Assembly (NCBI RefSeq): GCF_005239225.2
Contig: NC_133299.1
Span: forward strand, 4,716,967-4,780,966
Source of the DNA: Populus alba
Taxonomy: Eukaryota > Streptophyta > Magnoliopsida > Malpighiales > Salicaceae
DNA: 64,000 nucleotides
Direction: 5' to 3'
The translations under genes and the position numbers were made by a program. How positions within the stretch are numbered: the stretch's first letter is position 1; each line of letters opens with the position of its first letter. Shown in pieces: positions 12,601 through 23,010 of the stretch. Under the pieces are notes generated by a model that was not told where the DNA came from, did no database searches, and was given only the letters and a program-made list of their open reading frames with translations.

Positions 12601-14224
12601 CCTTTTCAAGCATTCTCTGCTTCAATTTCTTCTCACACCGAGCCACAAACCTATGCTCAAGCTGTTAATGATCCTCATTGGTGCATGGCCATGAAAGATG
12701 AATTGAAAGCTCTGGAGGATAACCAAACATGGATCATGACTGATCTGTCTATTGGCAAGAGACCTATTGCCTGCAAATATGTCTATAAAATCAAATACAA
12801 TTTTGATGGCAGCTGATAAGGCAAGGTTAGTGGCCAAGGGTTACACTCAAGAAGAAGGTATTGACTATCACGAAACTTTCTCTCCTGTTGCTAAACTTGT
12901 TACAGTATGTTGCCTCCTCGCCATAGCAGCTGTGAAAGGTTGGGGCTTGTATCAGTTTGATGTCAACAACGCCTTCCTTCATGGCGATTTACAGGAAGAA
13001 ATCTACATGAAACGTCCTCCTGGATACACTCATGGTCATCCTCATCAAGTTTGTAGATTGCTTAAAAGTCTTTACGAGTTAAAGCAGGCCTCACGCCAAT
13101 AGTACTCAAAATTTTCTACCTCTCTACTTCAGTTCGGTTTTTATCAGTCCAAGGTAGATTATAGTTTGTTCATCAAGCAAGACAGTCGATCATTTACAGT
13201 CTTACTAGTATATGTCGATGATATTATTGTTGCCAGTAACTCTCCTGCTGTTGTTAAAGATCTTAAAGTCTTTCTCAACAAGCAATTCAAAATCAAAGAC
13301 TTGGGCCAATTACGATATTTTCTAGGACTTGAAATTGCCCGCAATTCACAAGGCATACAGATTTGTCAAAGAAAATATGCTTTAGATATTCTTGCTGACT
13401 TTGGCACTCTCGGGTCTCGACCTTCTAAGCTTCCTATGGATCATAACTTGAAGCTCAGTAAAGAAGAGGGCAATCCTATATCTAATGCTACATATTACAG
13501 GCAGCTGGTTGGAAAACTTCTATACATAACCATCACGAGGCCAGACATTTCTTATAGTGTCCAAATTCTCAGCCAGTTCATGGATCATCCTACTGATTTT
13601 CACTTAGCTGCAACTTTCAAAATCCTGAAATACATCAAAGGGGCTCCAGGCCAGGGTCTTTTCTTTTCTTCAGCAAATAATCTGGATATCACAGCATATT
13701 GTGATTCCGATTGGGCATCTTGTCCTGATACTAGACGTTCTGTCTCTGGTTTCTGCATCTTCCTTGGTTCCTCTTTAATCTCTTGGAAATCCAAGAAGCA
13801 ATTTGTGGTCTCTCGCTCGTCAGCAGAAGCTGAGTATCGTGTCATGGCCATCACTAGCTCTGAAATTACTTGGCTGCGTTTCCTTCTAACAGACCTTCAT
13901 ATTTCTCATCCTCACCCCGTTGTGCTGCATTGTGACAACCAAGCTGCATTACACATTGCTTCGAATCCTGTTTTTCACGAACGCACCAAGCATATTGAGT
14001 TAGATTGTCACCTTATTCATGACAACATCCAAGCCGGTGTCCTTCAAACTGCCTATGTGTCTACAAAATGTCAATTGACAGATGTGTTTACAAAAGCCTT
14101 GCCTGCATATCTATTATCTTCTCATATGTCCAAGATGGGCATTGTCAACTACTATGCTCCATCTTGCAGGGGGCTGTTAAAGAACGAGGAGGAGGATGTA
14201 ATGTTGTTAAAAGAAAAAGGATGA
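9682..14224 (+). pseudogene. copia gag-pol polyprotein gene, frameshifted and interrupted
   Basis: The first frame runs 9682-12816 (1044 codons). It has a gag domain, two CCHC knuckles (about residues 271-306), the protease motif DTGA (about 409), the pre-integrase motif LWHYRLGH (about 551), and the integrase D,D,E core (HCDLWG, SDNGAEF, ETPQQND). A shift near 12814 moves reading to another frame, which carries the start of reverse transcriptase up to an in-frame TAG at 13100-13102. The same frame then continues through YVDD and RNase H to 14224 inside the 3' LTR. In the integrase zinc finger the last Cys of the HHCC set is Tyr (codon 11443-11445), and QQNG reads QQND. These changes predict a non-functional product. 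Confidence 0.93.
14168..14173 (+). promoter_or_regulatory. Polypurine tract of the copia element
   Basis: AGGGGG lies one base before the 3' LTR, where plus-strand priming is expected. It is short for a polypurine tract. Confidence 0.6.
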
Positions 14225-14542
14225 TTAGTAATCTTTTCCATTTTACAGCTACAATCAGTTATTTCATTTTACAGTTATAGGTAGTTATGCTTTCCTTTAT
14301 TGTTATAACAAAATCTGTTACTCATGCTACTGTGCGTGGGCACAAATTCCTTCTGCATGGGAAAGGCTAATGAGTCAACCTTGATACCTGTATATATATT
14401 CCTTCTGCTTCTTCATTGTAAATTAACAAGACAATCAATATAGAAAGCTTGTACTGCAGATTAAGCAGCCAAAACGTTTTGTTCTTTATTTCCTTTCTTT
14501 CTTTTTGGTTTTCAGCCTCTGTAACCTTCAGCATTTCTTTCA
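14175..14542 (+). repeat. 3' LTR of the copia element
   Basis: 368 bp, TG...CA ends, about 98.9% identical to the 5' LTR outside one 5-bp indel. It ends about 580 bp upstream of the LRR gene start at 15124. Confidence 0.95.
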
Positions 14543-15123
14543 CAGCTCATGTGAGCTAAGAAACAAAGCCATCGCAATTGACCAGTCAACCTGTCAAAAT
14601 CTGCTGAATGTAGATAGCCATGCATAGTGGCAAACTGACACGGTAATACCCATTCAAGATTTGTTAAGAAAAGTAAAGGACCGTCCGTGTCAGTGTGCAG
14701 AGTGTTTTTCCTTTTCCACCCTCTTTTAGTTTTTTTTTAATAATATAATATTTAATTGCTAAACATAAAGATAAGCATCAAAGGAGAAGCCATATACCAA
14801 AACTCCAGAGATGGAAGGATTAGTGTATGAATGTAGTGCTATTAAGGGTCTTCCCTGTCCTATCCTTAATCACTATACACTGTCAGAAAAATAAAAAATT
14901 AATTTCTTTAACAGCTCGATGGCTGCTGCACTCTCGCTCGATCTGTTTCCAGAAAATCCAAGTCAAAGGATGCATCCATTTGAGCTCTCACTTTCAACAA
15001 TGAACTTGATGACCAGCCAAGACAATAATGCCTCGCATGGTGCCCCCATCCTTCCTTATACATAGCAACCCCGGAGCATATCATTTCTCACAAAACAGAA
15101 AATAGTTGTCAGATTTCCCAACC
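14543..15123 (+). promoter_or_regulatory. Upstream region of the PGIP/FLOR1-type gene
   Basis: Two W-box cores (TTGACT on the minus strand) are present at 14584-14589 and 14961-14966. A possible TATA-like TATACATA lies at about 57-64 of the 15000s (15057-15064), 60 bp before the ATG. The 3' LTR sits directly to the left, so LTR promoter or silencing effects on this gene are possible. Assignments are by consensus only. Confidence 0.35.
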
Positions 15124-16104
15124 ATGAAAGCCCTCTTCATCTCCTTACTTGCTCTCAATCTCCTTTCACTCTCCTTTTCAGAACTTTGCAATCCCCATGA
15201 TAAACAAGTTCTGCTCCAAATTAAAAAACATTTTGGTGATCCTTACCTCCTAGCCTCATGGCTATCGGACACGGACTGCTGCACATCTTGGAACCAGGTG
15301 GAGTGTGACGCCACCACCAACCGCATTGTTTCCCTGAGAATCTTTTCTGGCGACCTTTCTGGTGAAATCCCTGCTGAAGTCGGGGACTTGCCCTATCTTG
15401 AGACCCTTGAGTTCCACAAGCTGACAAATATTACAGGCCCGATACCGCCCTCCATTTCCAATCTCATACATCTCATTTCACTCAGACTTAGCAACCTCAA
15501 CCTCACTGGCCCAGTACCTGACTCTCTTAGCAAACTCAAGAATCTGAGAGTATTGACCCTGTCTTTCAACAGCCTCTCAGGATCAATACCAAGTTCACTC
15601 GCTTTAATGCCGGAAATTGATATTCTTGAATTGGATAGGAATAATCTTACTGGTCCAATCCCAGAATCATTTGGCAACTTTGCAGGCAGAGTACCGGGTA
15701 TTTCCCTGTCTCATAACCAACTTTCTGGTAAAATCCCTGCTTCATTAGACAACACAGACTTTCGTTTGATTGATTTCTCACGCAACAAACTTGAAGGTGA
15801 TGCTTCCATGCTTTTTGGGCCAAACAAAACTAGTGGAAGTGTGGATCTCTCCAGGAATTTGCTGGAGTTTAATCTTTCGAAGGTGGTGTTTCCCAACACT
15901 TTGACATATTTGGATGTTAATCACAATAAGATTTTCGGGAGCATTCCTACTCAGATGACTCAGTTAAATCACCTGTCCTTGAACGTGAGTTACAACAGGC
16001 TTTGCGGTCAGATTCCCCAAGGTGGTAAATTACAGACCTTCGATTACACCGCATATTTCCATAACAGGTGCTTGTGCGGCGCTCCACTGGCAAGCTGCAA
16101 ATAG
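15124..16104 (+). CDS. Secreted LRR protein of the PGIP/FLOR1 family
   Basis: Intronless, 326 aa. The first ATG is at 15124; the frame is open to 15106 but lacks an ATG there. An N-terminal signal peptide of about 20 residues ends near SFS/ELC. A Cys-rich LRR N-cap follows (CNPHDK, DCCTSWNQVEC), then about ten plant extracellular LRRs of the LxGxIPxS type, then a Cys-rich C-cap with FHNRCLCGAPL. Length and caps are those of polygalacturonase-inhibiting proteins and FLOR1. These act in the cell wall space, binding fungal or endogenous polygalacturonases (PGIP) or partner proteins in flowers (FLOR1). The neighbouring ABHD and RABA4 genes match the order around Arabidopsis FLOR1, which favours FLOR1 orthology. 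Function between the two is not resolved. Confidence 0.9.
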   Translation: MKALFISLLALNLLSLSFSELCNPHDKQVLLQIKKHFGDPYLLASWLSDTDCCTSWNQVECDATTNRIVSLRIFSGDLSGEIPAEVGDLPYLETLEFHKLTNITGPIPPSISNLIHLISLRLSNLNLTGPVPDSLSKLKNLRVLTLSFNSLSGSIPSSLALMPEIDILELDRNNLTGPIPESFGNFAGRVPGISLSHNQLSGKIPASLDNTDFRLIDFSRNKLEGDASMLFGPNKTSGSVDLSRNLLEFNLSKVVFPNTLTYLDVNHNKIFGSIPTQMTQLNHLSLNVSYNRLCGQIPQGGKLQTFDYTAYFHNRCLCGAPLASCK

Positions 16105-17506
16105 GCAGTGGCCTGAGGGCAACTCCAACTCAGGTGTTAAATGGAGAATCAAAAATAAAAATATAATATTTTAGTTTTTTTTGCTTGTTTTTCATGCTCC
16201 AGGCGAGTTAAATAAATTACTAAACTGCATTTTCTCTTTTACAATAGTTATTCTTATATATCTTTTAAAAAAGCTAAAATCAATAAAGTGATACAAAAAA
16301 AAAAAAACCAATTAAATATAACTACATGGAAAAAATAATATTAAAATCATTAAAAAAAATAAAAAAACTTATTTATTTCATTCCAATATAATTAACTTTT
16401 CAAATGCTTTTTTTATTAGTATATACATGGTAAAAAAGCTATATAAATGTTATTTTATTTTTTAAAATAGCATATAAAAGGAGAAGATGCTCTGAGTATG
16501 GATTTGCCACTCATATGTACCAAGTGGTATGAGTTTTTTTGGTTTTAAGCTTCTTTTTCTTTCGTTTCTCCAATTCACAATTATCAGTTAAATAAACCAA
16601 TACAAGGCCGAGGAGACATGGGGCAAGGCAGTGTTTGTAACCTGACATTTCCTTTTAATGATTCCATGGAGATGGGGGAGACTGCCAAACATTCTTATAG
16701 CTTCTTTTCCAGCTCCTCAACAAAAGGTCCAAAACGCCAAAGTTTACAGGCTGCAGCTGAAGCTACCATGTACTCATAGATAATATCAGACGAACTTCTA
16801 AACGCTAGGAGTTCCGTCTTCCTCCACTTCTTTCTACTCTAGGTCTCTAAAAAATGCCTACGATTGCAAATTCTTTTTTCTCACCGTCTTTTCATAACCT
16901 TAGTTTAGTCAGAATGTACACCAGAGCTCATGATATGATGCCTGATTTATAAGAACAGGTTTTATGCGAGGAGCTCCTGTGACCTGGTGGGACGAGTCCT
17001 ATCTCATTTCAGCCTTCCAGAGCAAGTCCCAGATGATCTACACAAAATCCTGGAACCAGGAGTGCATATTGACTCAAAAGCTGCATATTTTAATGCCAAG
17101 GTTTTTTCACCAAGTCCAAAGACTCTATTAAAATAATTTAACATGCAACGCTTTCCTAATTTAACACACATGCAAGTTTCCAAAGCATCGATTGAAGTTG
17201 CCACCAATTTGGTAGTTAAAACATAATCGGAACCCATAACCAAACTAAAAAACGATCTTCCGTGACTATTCCAGAATTTTTATTGCAGTTAGTTCCAATG
17301 ACATCACTTATATTATTCCCTAAATCAGTGAAGTTCCTTTTACAATCAAGAGGAAACAAATAATTAAAAAGCCCCCCCATTTTTCCTTCTCTTCAGGGGA
17401 TGCTCCAAGATATCAGGGGTAATACATTGTACGAGTTTAGCAAGAACTACGGGTGAAGAAGATTACCAAAAAGAATTATTTTGATCTTCTTCATATGTGA
17501 CCCGTT
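16105..17506. other. Spacer between convergent genes
   Basis: AT-rich in 16140-16480, more mixed in 16600-17500. The right part probably includes the 3' untranslated region of the minus-strand hydrolase gene. No coding region is supported. Confidence 0.45.
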
Positions 17507-19636
17507 TCAAAATGGAGGTTCCTTCCACTCTAATCTGTTAAGCCCGTCAATAATCGCTCTCCGAAACTCATCATTGTGCAGAACAAAGGATGAGACATGT
17601 CCACCAGTAACCCATCTCACCTCTGAGCCTGGCCAAGCTTTTTGAAGCTCCAAAACAGAGTGTTTTGGTATGTATCCATCATCCTAAAAACATAATTGCA
17701 GTTGATTAAGATAGCAACTAATATTAGATTTAGTACGAAGGTTTTTGAAAACTGTACAAAGTAGAAGAAGCAGCCTAAAACAAAAAATGGAATGATGCAT
17801 GAATATCCAAGGTAGCAACAATTCCTCAAATCCAAGTCGAAAAATTAGCTAAATAGTCTGAGAAGTTCTTATCTGCTGGTTCAATGTTTGCATGACAGGC
17901 TTGGCTGTCCAAACTATAAATTGGCATGGTAACTCGTAGTTTTACTGGCAAAAACATGGACATTATAAAACATGATACGAAACTAGGTGAAGAAATCAAT
18001 ACCAATGCCAACTAGAAATATAATAATGGTTGACTCAAGGAGATAATCACCAATTCCACAAGTTTTTAAGTATCATCATACAATACTTACGGTTGCAGCA
18101 ACAAATATTACAGCATTGGGATTTTTGGGAATTGGAAAGCGCGTGACATCTGTGAGAGACAGCACATTTCGCATCCGTTCTCTCACATCCTCGAGAGTCA
18201 TTGCAGGCTTTTGCACTGCAAGATCCTCTCTCAGTGCCTCCCATGCAGTGCCATACCTCAATATCCCCTCACAGAATGCCACAACAGCAGAGTGTGGAGA
18301 AAGAAAAGGAAGGGTTGCAACAGGTGTGGGGTGCAGTGATCCAACCATTGCAGCATGTACTCCTCCTAGATTCAATAAGAGCATCAAGATTTTGAAGAAA
18401 AAAATGGACCAAAACCTTGGACATTGTTTGATGTCCTTCAGAATTCTAAACTAACATGTTGATTTTAAGCAACTTAATCAGTCTACTTCTCAACTGTCCC
18501 CAAGAAGGGTCAAGTTCAACCAATAATTGTAAAACCAATTGTTCTTACCCATGCTCAGTCCACAAACACCCATCTTTCCAAACCCTGCCTCAGAGTCTAA
18601 CCAATGTAAAAGACTGCGTGTTTCGTCAATGGTTGTCCTACCTAATAAAAGCAAGTCACTAACACACAAGAGCTTTGCGCCATGCTGCAGCATGGGTCGT
18701 CTCCGTCCATAGAAAGGGCTGTAAATTCGATGTTCAAATCAAATACAGCATCTGTAGCTTACACAATACAATAAAAAAGATTTACCTCACTGGATTGACT
18801 AACAATACAAGATTAACTCTAACCTCTCTAGCACCATGGTTGCAATATTTTCCTTCAATAATGGTCCACCAAGATGCAATCTCCGATCAAATGAATGGTC
18901 CCCAGTGCCTGCAGAATGAAGGTTTAGCATCTACTCCCTAATAGCCATCAAATTAACGCAGAAATGAGGTCATGTGCATTCTTCACACTGCCAACAAAGG
19001 CAAACCCATTCAATTTACAATCAACCACACATTTTTTACACAAGCATTAAACTGGACTTGAAACTATAAAACAACCATTTAACCAACTTTACGGACAATC
19101 CCTGAACCACATAGAAACCACTAATTCACAATTTCGCCAATCCAAATAAAAATAATATCTAAATTTACTGACATACACTCACAACTAAGAACTGGGGATT
19201 TGATCTAAGACTTGGCTATTATATTCAAATTCAAGTAGATTCAAAGAAACACCGTTTTACCTGCGAGATGAACCACACAGGCCATCTTCTGTGGTGGGAC
19301 ATGTTTGGGTGCAAGAAAAGCAACCCTTGCAGTGTGACTCTCAGGAGGCAATGCACTAATCAACTGCTCATCACAAGTAGTCCTAAAAACACCTTCTCTT
19401 AAACAAGCACTTCTGGTCTCCCAAACTGTTCTCCAAATAGGTTGTATTAAACTTGGAGGCCAATTTTGGCCTTCAACTTCAGGGAATAAGTCCTTAATCA
19501 TTCTCTCTAAAAGCTCAAGCTTTGAACCACCCCACCCTCTAGAAAAGAAAGGTGGGCTTATTTTGGTTCTGTGCATAAACGCTCCATAAATGTGGTCTAT
19601 TAAATAATGAAGCATTCCTATATTGACTGTTACCAT
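17507..19636 (-). CDS. ABHD18-like alpha/beta hydrolase (DUF2048 type), five exons
   Basis: Exons on the minus strand: 19261-19636, 18824-18908, 18549-18718, 18091-18365, 17507-17683. All junctions are GT-AG and phases run through, giving 360 aa. The start MVTVNIGMLHY is the first ATG; upstream codons lack one. Motifs: HRTKISPPFFSRGWGG in the conserved N-terminus, nucleophile elbow GLSMGG with Ser209, DDGYIP with Asp303/304, and GGHVSSF with His331, so a full Ser-Asp-His triad is present. ABHD18 proteins are conserved between plants and animals. Recent animal work, as I recall, links ABHD18 to cardiolipin deacylation in mitochondria; I cannot confirm this role here. The substrate is unknown in plants. 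The matching Arabidopsis gene, from memory, is At3g12150. Confidence 0.9.
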
Positions 19637-20270
19637 GTCTTGAGAGAAACCCAGAATTGCAATCACTCAAAAGGAATGAACTTTATGAGAACTTAATCCA
19701 AATTTGATTAATTTAAAAGAAACCTAGAAGTTATTTTTCCGAGTAAACAATAATTTTGAAGAGAAAAATTGAGATTACAATGTGATTAGAATTGGATTGA
19801 TTTAAAATAATCACAGGAGTTTATATTCGCAGCACTCTCTCAAGTATTCGCCACATTTCAATGAACGAGCATGAGAGAAAAGATTGGATTTTTATCGAGA
19901 ACTTATCATAAAAAATCAAAATTGTGGAACAAAGACAGAATTTAGATCTGATAAAAACACGGGAAAAGATTAATAAAATATTATCAGATTCAAAAAACCA
20001 AAGACATTGCAAGGAAGTTAAGAGAAAGAAAGAGAAGTTAGAGAGGGAGAGAGACCGAGAAGACAAAATGGGGTCAAGCACTAATGTAAAGACTGATTTG
20101 CCTGATTGCGACTTTTGTATCTTTAGAGAATCGAGGGGGCCATTCGAATAGGATGCTGCAAAATTGCGGAAAAACAAGAGGGAGGGAGAGAAACTGTGGG
20201 CTGAGAATGAAAGCTGGGTGTCATGGGTCCCATGTGTTAGACATGCCACCTCATTTCCATCTACTTTCGG
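19637..20270 (-). promoter_or_regulatory. Leader and promoter region of the ABHD18-like gene
   Basis: On the minus strand, 20020-20065 is CT-rich, typical of plant Y-patch and leader sequence near a transcription start. Beyond 20270 the sequence becomes very AT-rich. No TATA box is convincing. Confidence 0.35.
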
Positions 20271-20814
20271 ATTGGTTTTCGTTTTTGTTGGTGAAGCTTA
20301 TGATGATGACTAATGATGCTTAATTGCTTATGAGGGGAGGTTCCAATAGATTATTTTAACTTTTATATACATTTTATTTTTAATTCACTTTTTATTATTT
20401 TATTGATGCCTATTATTAGAATTTCTCAAAAGAAAAACTTTAAATTTCCTATAAAATAACTCATTTATTGCATAAAAAAGATAAATTGCGATGGAATTCA
20501 CGATTAAATATTAGTTAATAGATTTGTTTGGAGATTTTTAAAATTTTAAAAACAAAATTAATATAAAACATTTATTTGAGAATAAAACTAAGTCCAGCCA
20601 TAGCCTTATAGCTGGGAGTCATCTTTAAGGTTTGACCTCAAGAAATTCTCAACAAATAACAAAATATTTTATGATTTTTTAATTTTTAATTTTTTAAGAA
20701 AAAAAATTTTATTTTGTAAAGGGTTATTTATATTAGAAATATTCTTATCTAAGGAATTTTTTATAATAATTATAAAATTTGGTTTGTGTAAATCAGTTAA
20801 AGTTAGGAGTGAAT

Positions 20815-21155
20815 AAAAAAAATCAAAAAACCAATTAAATTAAAAAAAATAGAAAAAATAATTAAAAAAATCAAACCGTGAAAAAAAACTGACTGGTTCG
20901 GTTCAGTTTTATAAGCCTGAAACAAAAAAAAAATCAAGAAACCAAAAAAAAAAAACCAAATCGAATTTAAACTGAAAAAACTGAGCTAAACAGGAAAAAC
21001 CTAAGCCAAACTGGAACCGATCGGTTTGAACTGATTTTTATTCTAAAATAACCAAATCAAACCGAAACTAATTAATTTGAACCGGTTTCAGTTTATAAAA
21101 AAACAGTTTGATTATTATTTTTATAAAAATTAAACCAAATCAAATAAAAAATGAC
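20815..21155. repeat. Dispersed repeat family R2 ('GGTTCGGTT' type), copy 1
   Basis: An A-rich block with 'ccgtgaaaaaaactga', 'ggttcggttcagttttataag', 'aaaccaaatcgaa', and 'tttgaaccggtttcagttta' in that order. The same series in the same orientation occurs at 47835-48180. Non-coding. Confidence 0.6.
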
Positions 21156-21604
21156 CACCTAGTTGGTTAAAGAAAAAATTAAATTGACTTAATCTGCTTA
21201 AAAATTTAAATGGGCACGTGATTGGAGTACTAAAATCATTTTGATTCTTTAAAAAAAAAAATTAACTAGAGTTCACTCTCCGGATTTATAACATGGATAT
21301 TGTCCAAACTGAGGTATTAAAGCTATGGTTTTCATGAGTGCGCCAAGATAATACTTATAGTAGAAGAACTAATAATCAGACCATATAACCCTTATATGCG
21401 AACAACGTAGTACACACATATAAAAAAGTACTATGGCAATTTATCATATTTTTTGGTCCAAATTTTGATTTTCAGTGTGTATCCGACCACTGCGATTACA
21501 TTAGAATTGAGAATCCGCTTTATTAGTCTGAATGTTGGTGGCTCACTGACTTTATAGTTGTCTTTTTAAGCCATGTATTCAAACCTGTTATCCATGGCAA
21601 ATGA

Positions 21605-23010
21605 TCAGAACGATGGAAATGGATTGAGCCTTGCCACTGCGACACAGATTAAGGGATGGGCCCTTGGAAGTGTTCTACCAGTTCCTTCTTGCATGTCAAC
21701 AGTGCCATCAACTTTCCAATCGAAGCATTGAATCATGGCAGCACGGCCTGTCTGAACCATTTGAAGTGCCAGTGTAGTTCCAGGGCACCCTCTTCTTCCA
21801 CTTCCAAATGGAAGAAAGTGAAAATGCTGACCCCTCACATCCAGCTGACTCCTTCCATTTTCTCCTGCGCAAAGAAACCTTTCCGGTTGGAGCTCAAGCG
21901 GGTTCTCCCAGTAGTTTGGATCTCTATTAACGAATAGCCTGGTTCTTGCTGGAATTTCATAGCCATTGATGGTGCAGCTTTCACTTGATTCTCTCAGAAT
22001 TACTGGACCAGTGGGGTGAAGCCTCGGTGTTAGTATAGCTTGAACGTAGGGCAGGTTAGCGATGTCTGATTCTTGTACTAGTCTGCTTTGTCCTACAACA
22101 GAATCTATCTCTTCTCTTGCTCTCTCCAAGATGTTTGGGTTATTGATGAGCTCTGCTAGTGCCCATTCCATGGTAACAGCAGAGGTGTCTGTCCCCGCCG
22201 CGAATATGTCCTGTGCAATGCAGAAATTTGCGTTTTTATATCTATTTCCGAGTTTATGTCATGATATTGCATAAGAACAGATTTGATAAAAACCTAGTTA
22301 TAAGAACGTCTTGGCAGGTCAAAAAACCTAATCTTTTTTTATTTTTTTTCAAAAAAACATTATTTTAGGCATGATCTTGCCCAGAACTCTATTTTGGGAC
22401 AGGGAAATTGTAATTTTTTTTTTTATCTAAACAATAGTTTGGGAATTTTAGTTTACTTCATCATTATCAAATCCATAAATTCTTAAAATTGATTTCTTTC
22501 ATAGAATTTAACTTTACGGGAACTAGGGACTGGTATTGAGTAAAAGTTTTGTGGCTGATGGACTTTACAAGGATGAACGCCTTGATATTTTCTCTGGTCA
22601 GTTTCATTTCTGATCGATCATCTTCTGATATATCAAGTAAAATATCAAGTAAATCCTTCACTGAGTCACCTTCACCAGTTTCTTTCTTTATCTTCCTCAC
22701 CTCTTCATGCTCCTTTATGATCCTTTCTGTCATCGTGTCGAACCTTCTGCGAACTTCCTTCAGCCTTTTTCCAAATCCCTGAAAATCCAAGTTCTTGAAA
22801 AAACAAATAAAATCTGACAAATTAAACTTCCCTGTAAGCTCAGCTACCTCATGCACCAAATTCCTGACCTCATCTGCTTCATCATCATTATCTGAACACC
22901 TTTGGCTCATTGCCATTCTCGATATATATAGCATTATCATTTAGCCATATAAGTTGACTCTCTTGCATTTTGCTTTCTTTAGCAAGAACTGTAAAAACTG
23001 CCTATTCCAG
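21605..23010 (-). pseudogene. CYP93-like cytochrome P450 pseudogene, 5'-truncated
   Basis: The second exon, 21605-22210, begins [16 protein letters not shown] (I-helix) and ends with an intact heme loop [10 protein letters not shown] and the CYP93-like end ARLNPFPSF. The first-exon remnant, 22569 to about 23010, carries the stretch from about [10 protein letters not shown] to ENIKAFIL and a usable GT donor. About 180 N-terminal residues are missing and an in-frame stop lies near 22940. In exon 2 the K-helix ExxR region is collapsed (AILTPRLHP), and several residues before RDPNYWENP are deleted. It was presumably a CYP71-clan enzyme of phenylpropanoid or isoflavonoid type before decay. It is a tandem relative of the copy at 25410-27083. 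Confidence 0.85.

Larger units (their letters stand above)
9278..14542 (+). mobile_element. Ty1/copia LTR retrotransposon, full length but defective
   Basis: The 5265-bp element has two LTRs that begin TG and end CA, a primer-binding site matching initiator tRNA-Met, a gag-pol region in copia order (gag, protease, integrase, reverse transcriptase, RNase H), and a short purine tract before the 3' LTR. The LTRs differ at four positions, all transitions, plus one 5-bp indel, so insertion was recent. The coding region has one frameshift and one stop, so this copy is not self-sufficient. No 5-bp target duplication is visible: GATCC lies to the left and CAGCT to the right. Short LTRs and compact size suggest an Ale/Retrofit-like lineage, which is inference. 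Confidence 0.95.

Noticed and set aside
19821..20249. 142-codon minus-strand frame upstream of the ABHD gene
   Set aside because: It arises from the CT-rich leader and promoter; no domain and no conservation expected.
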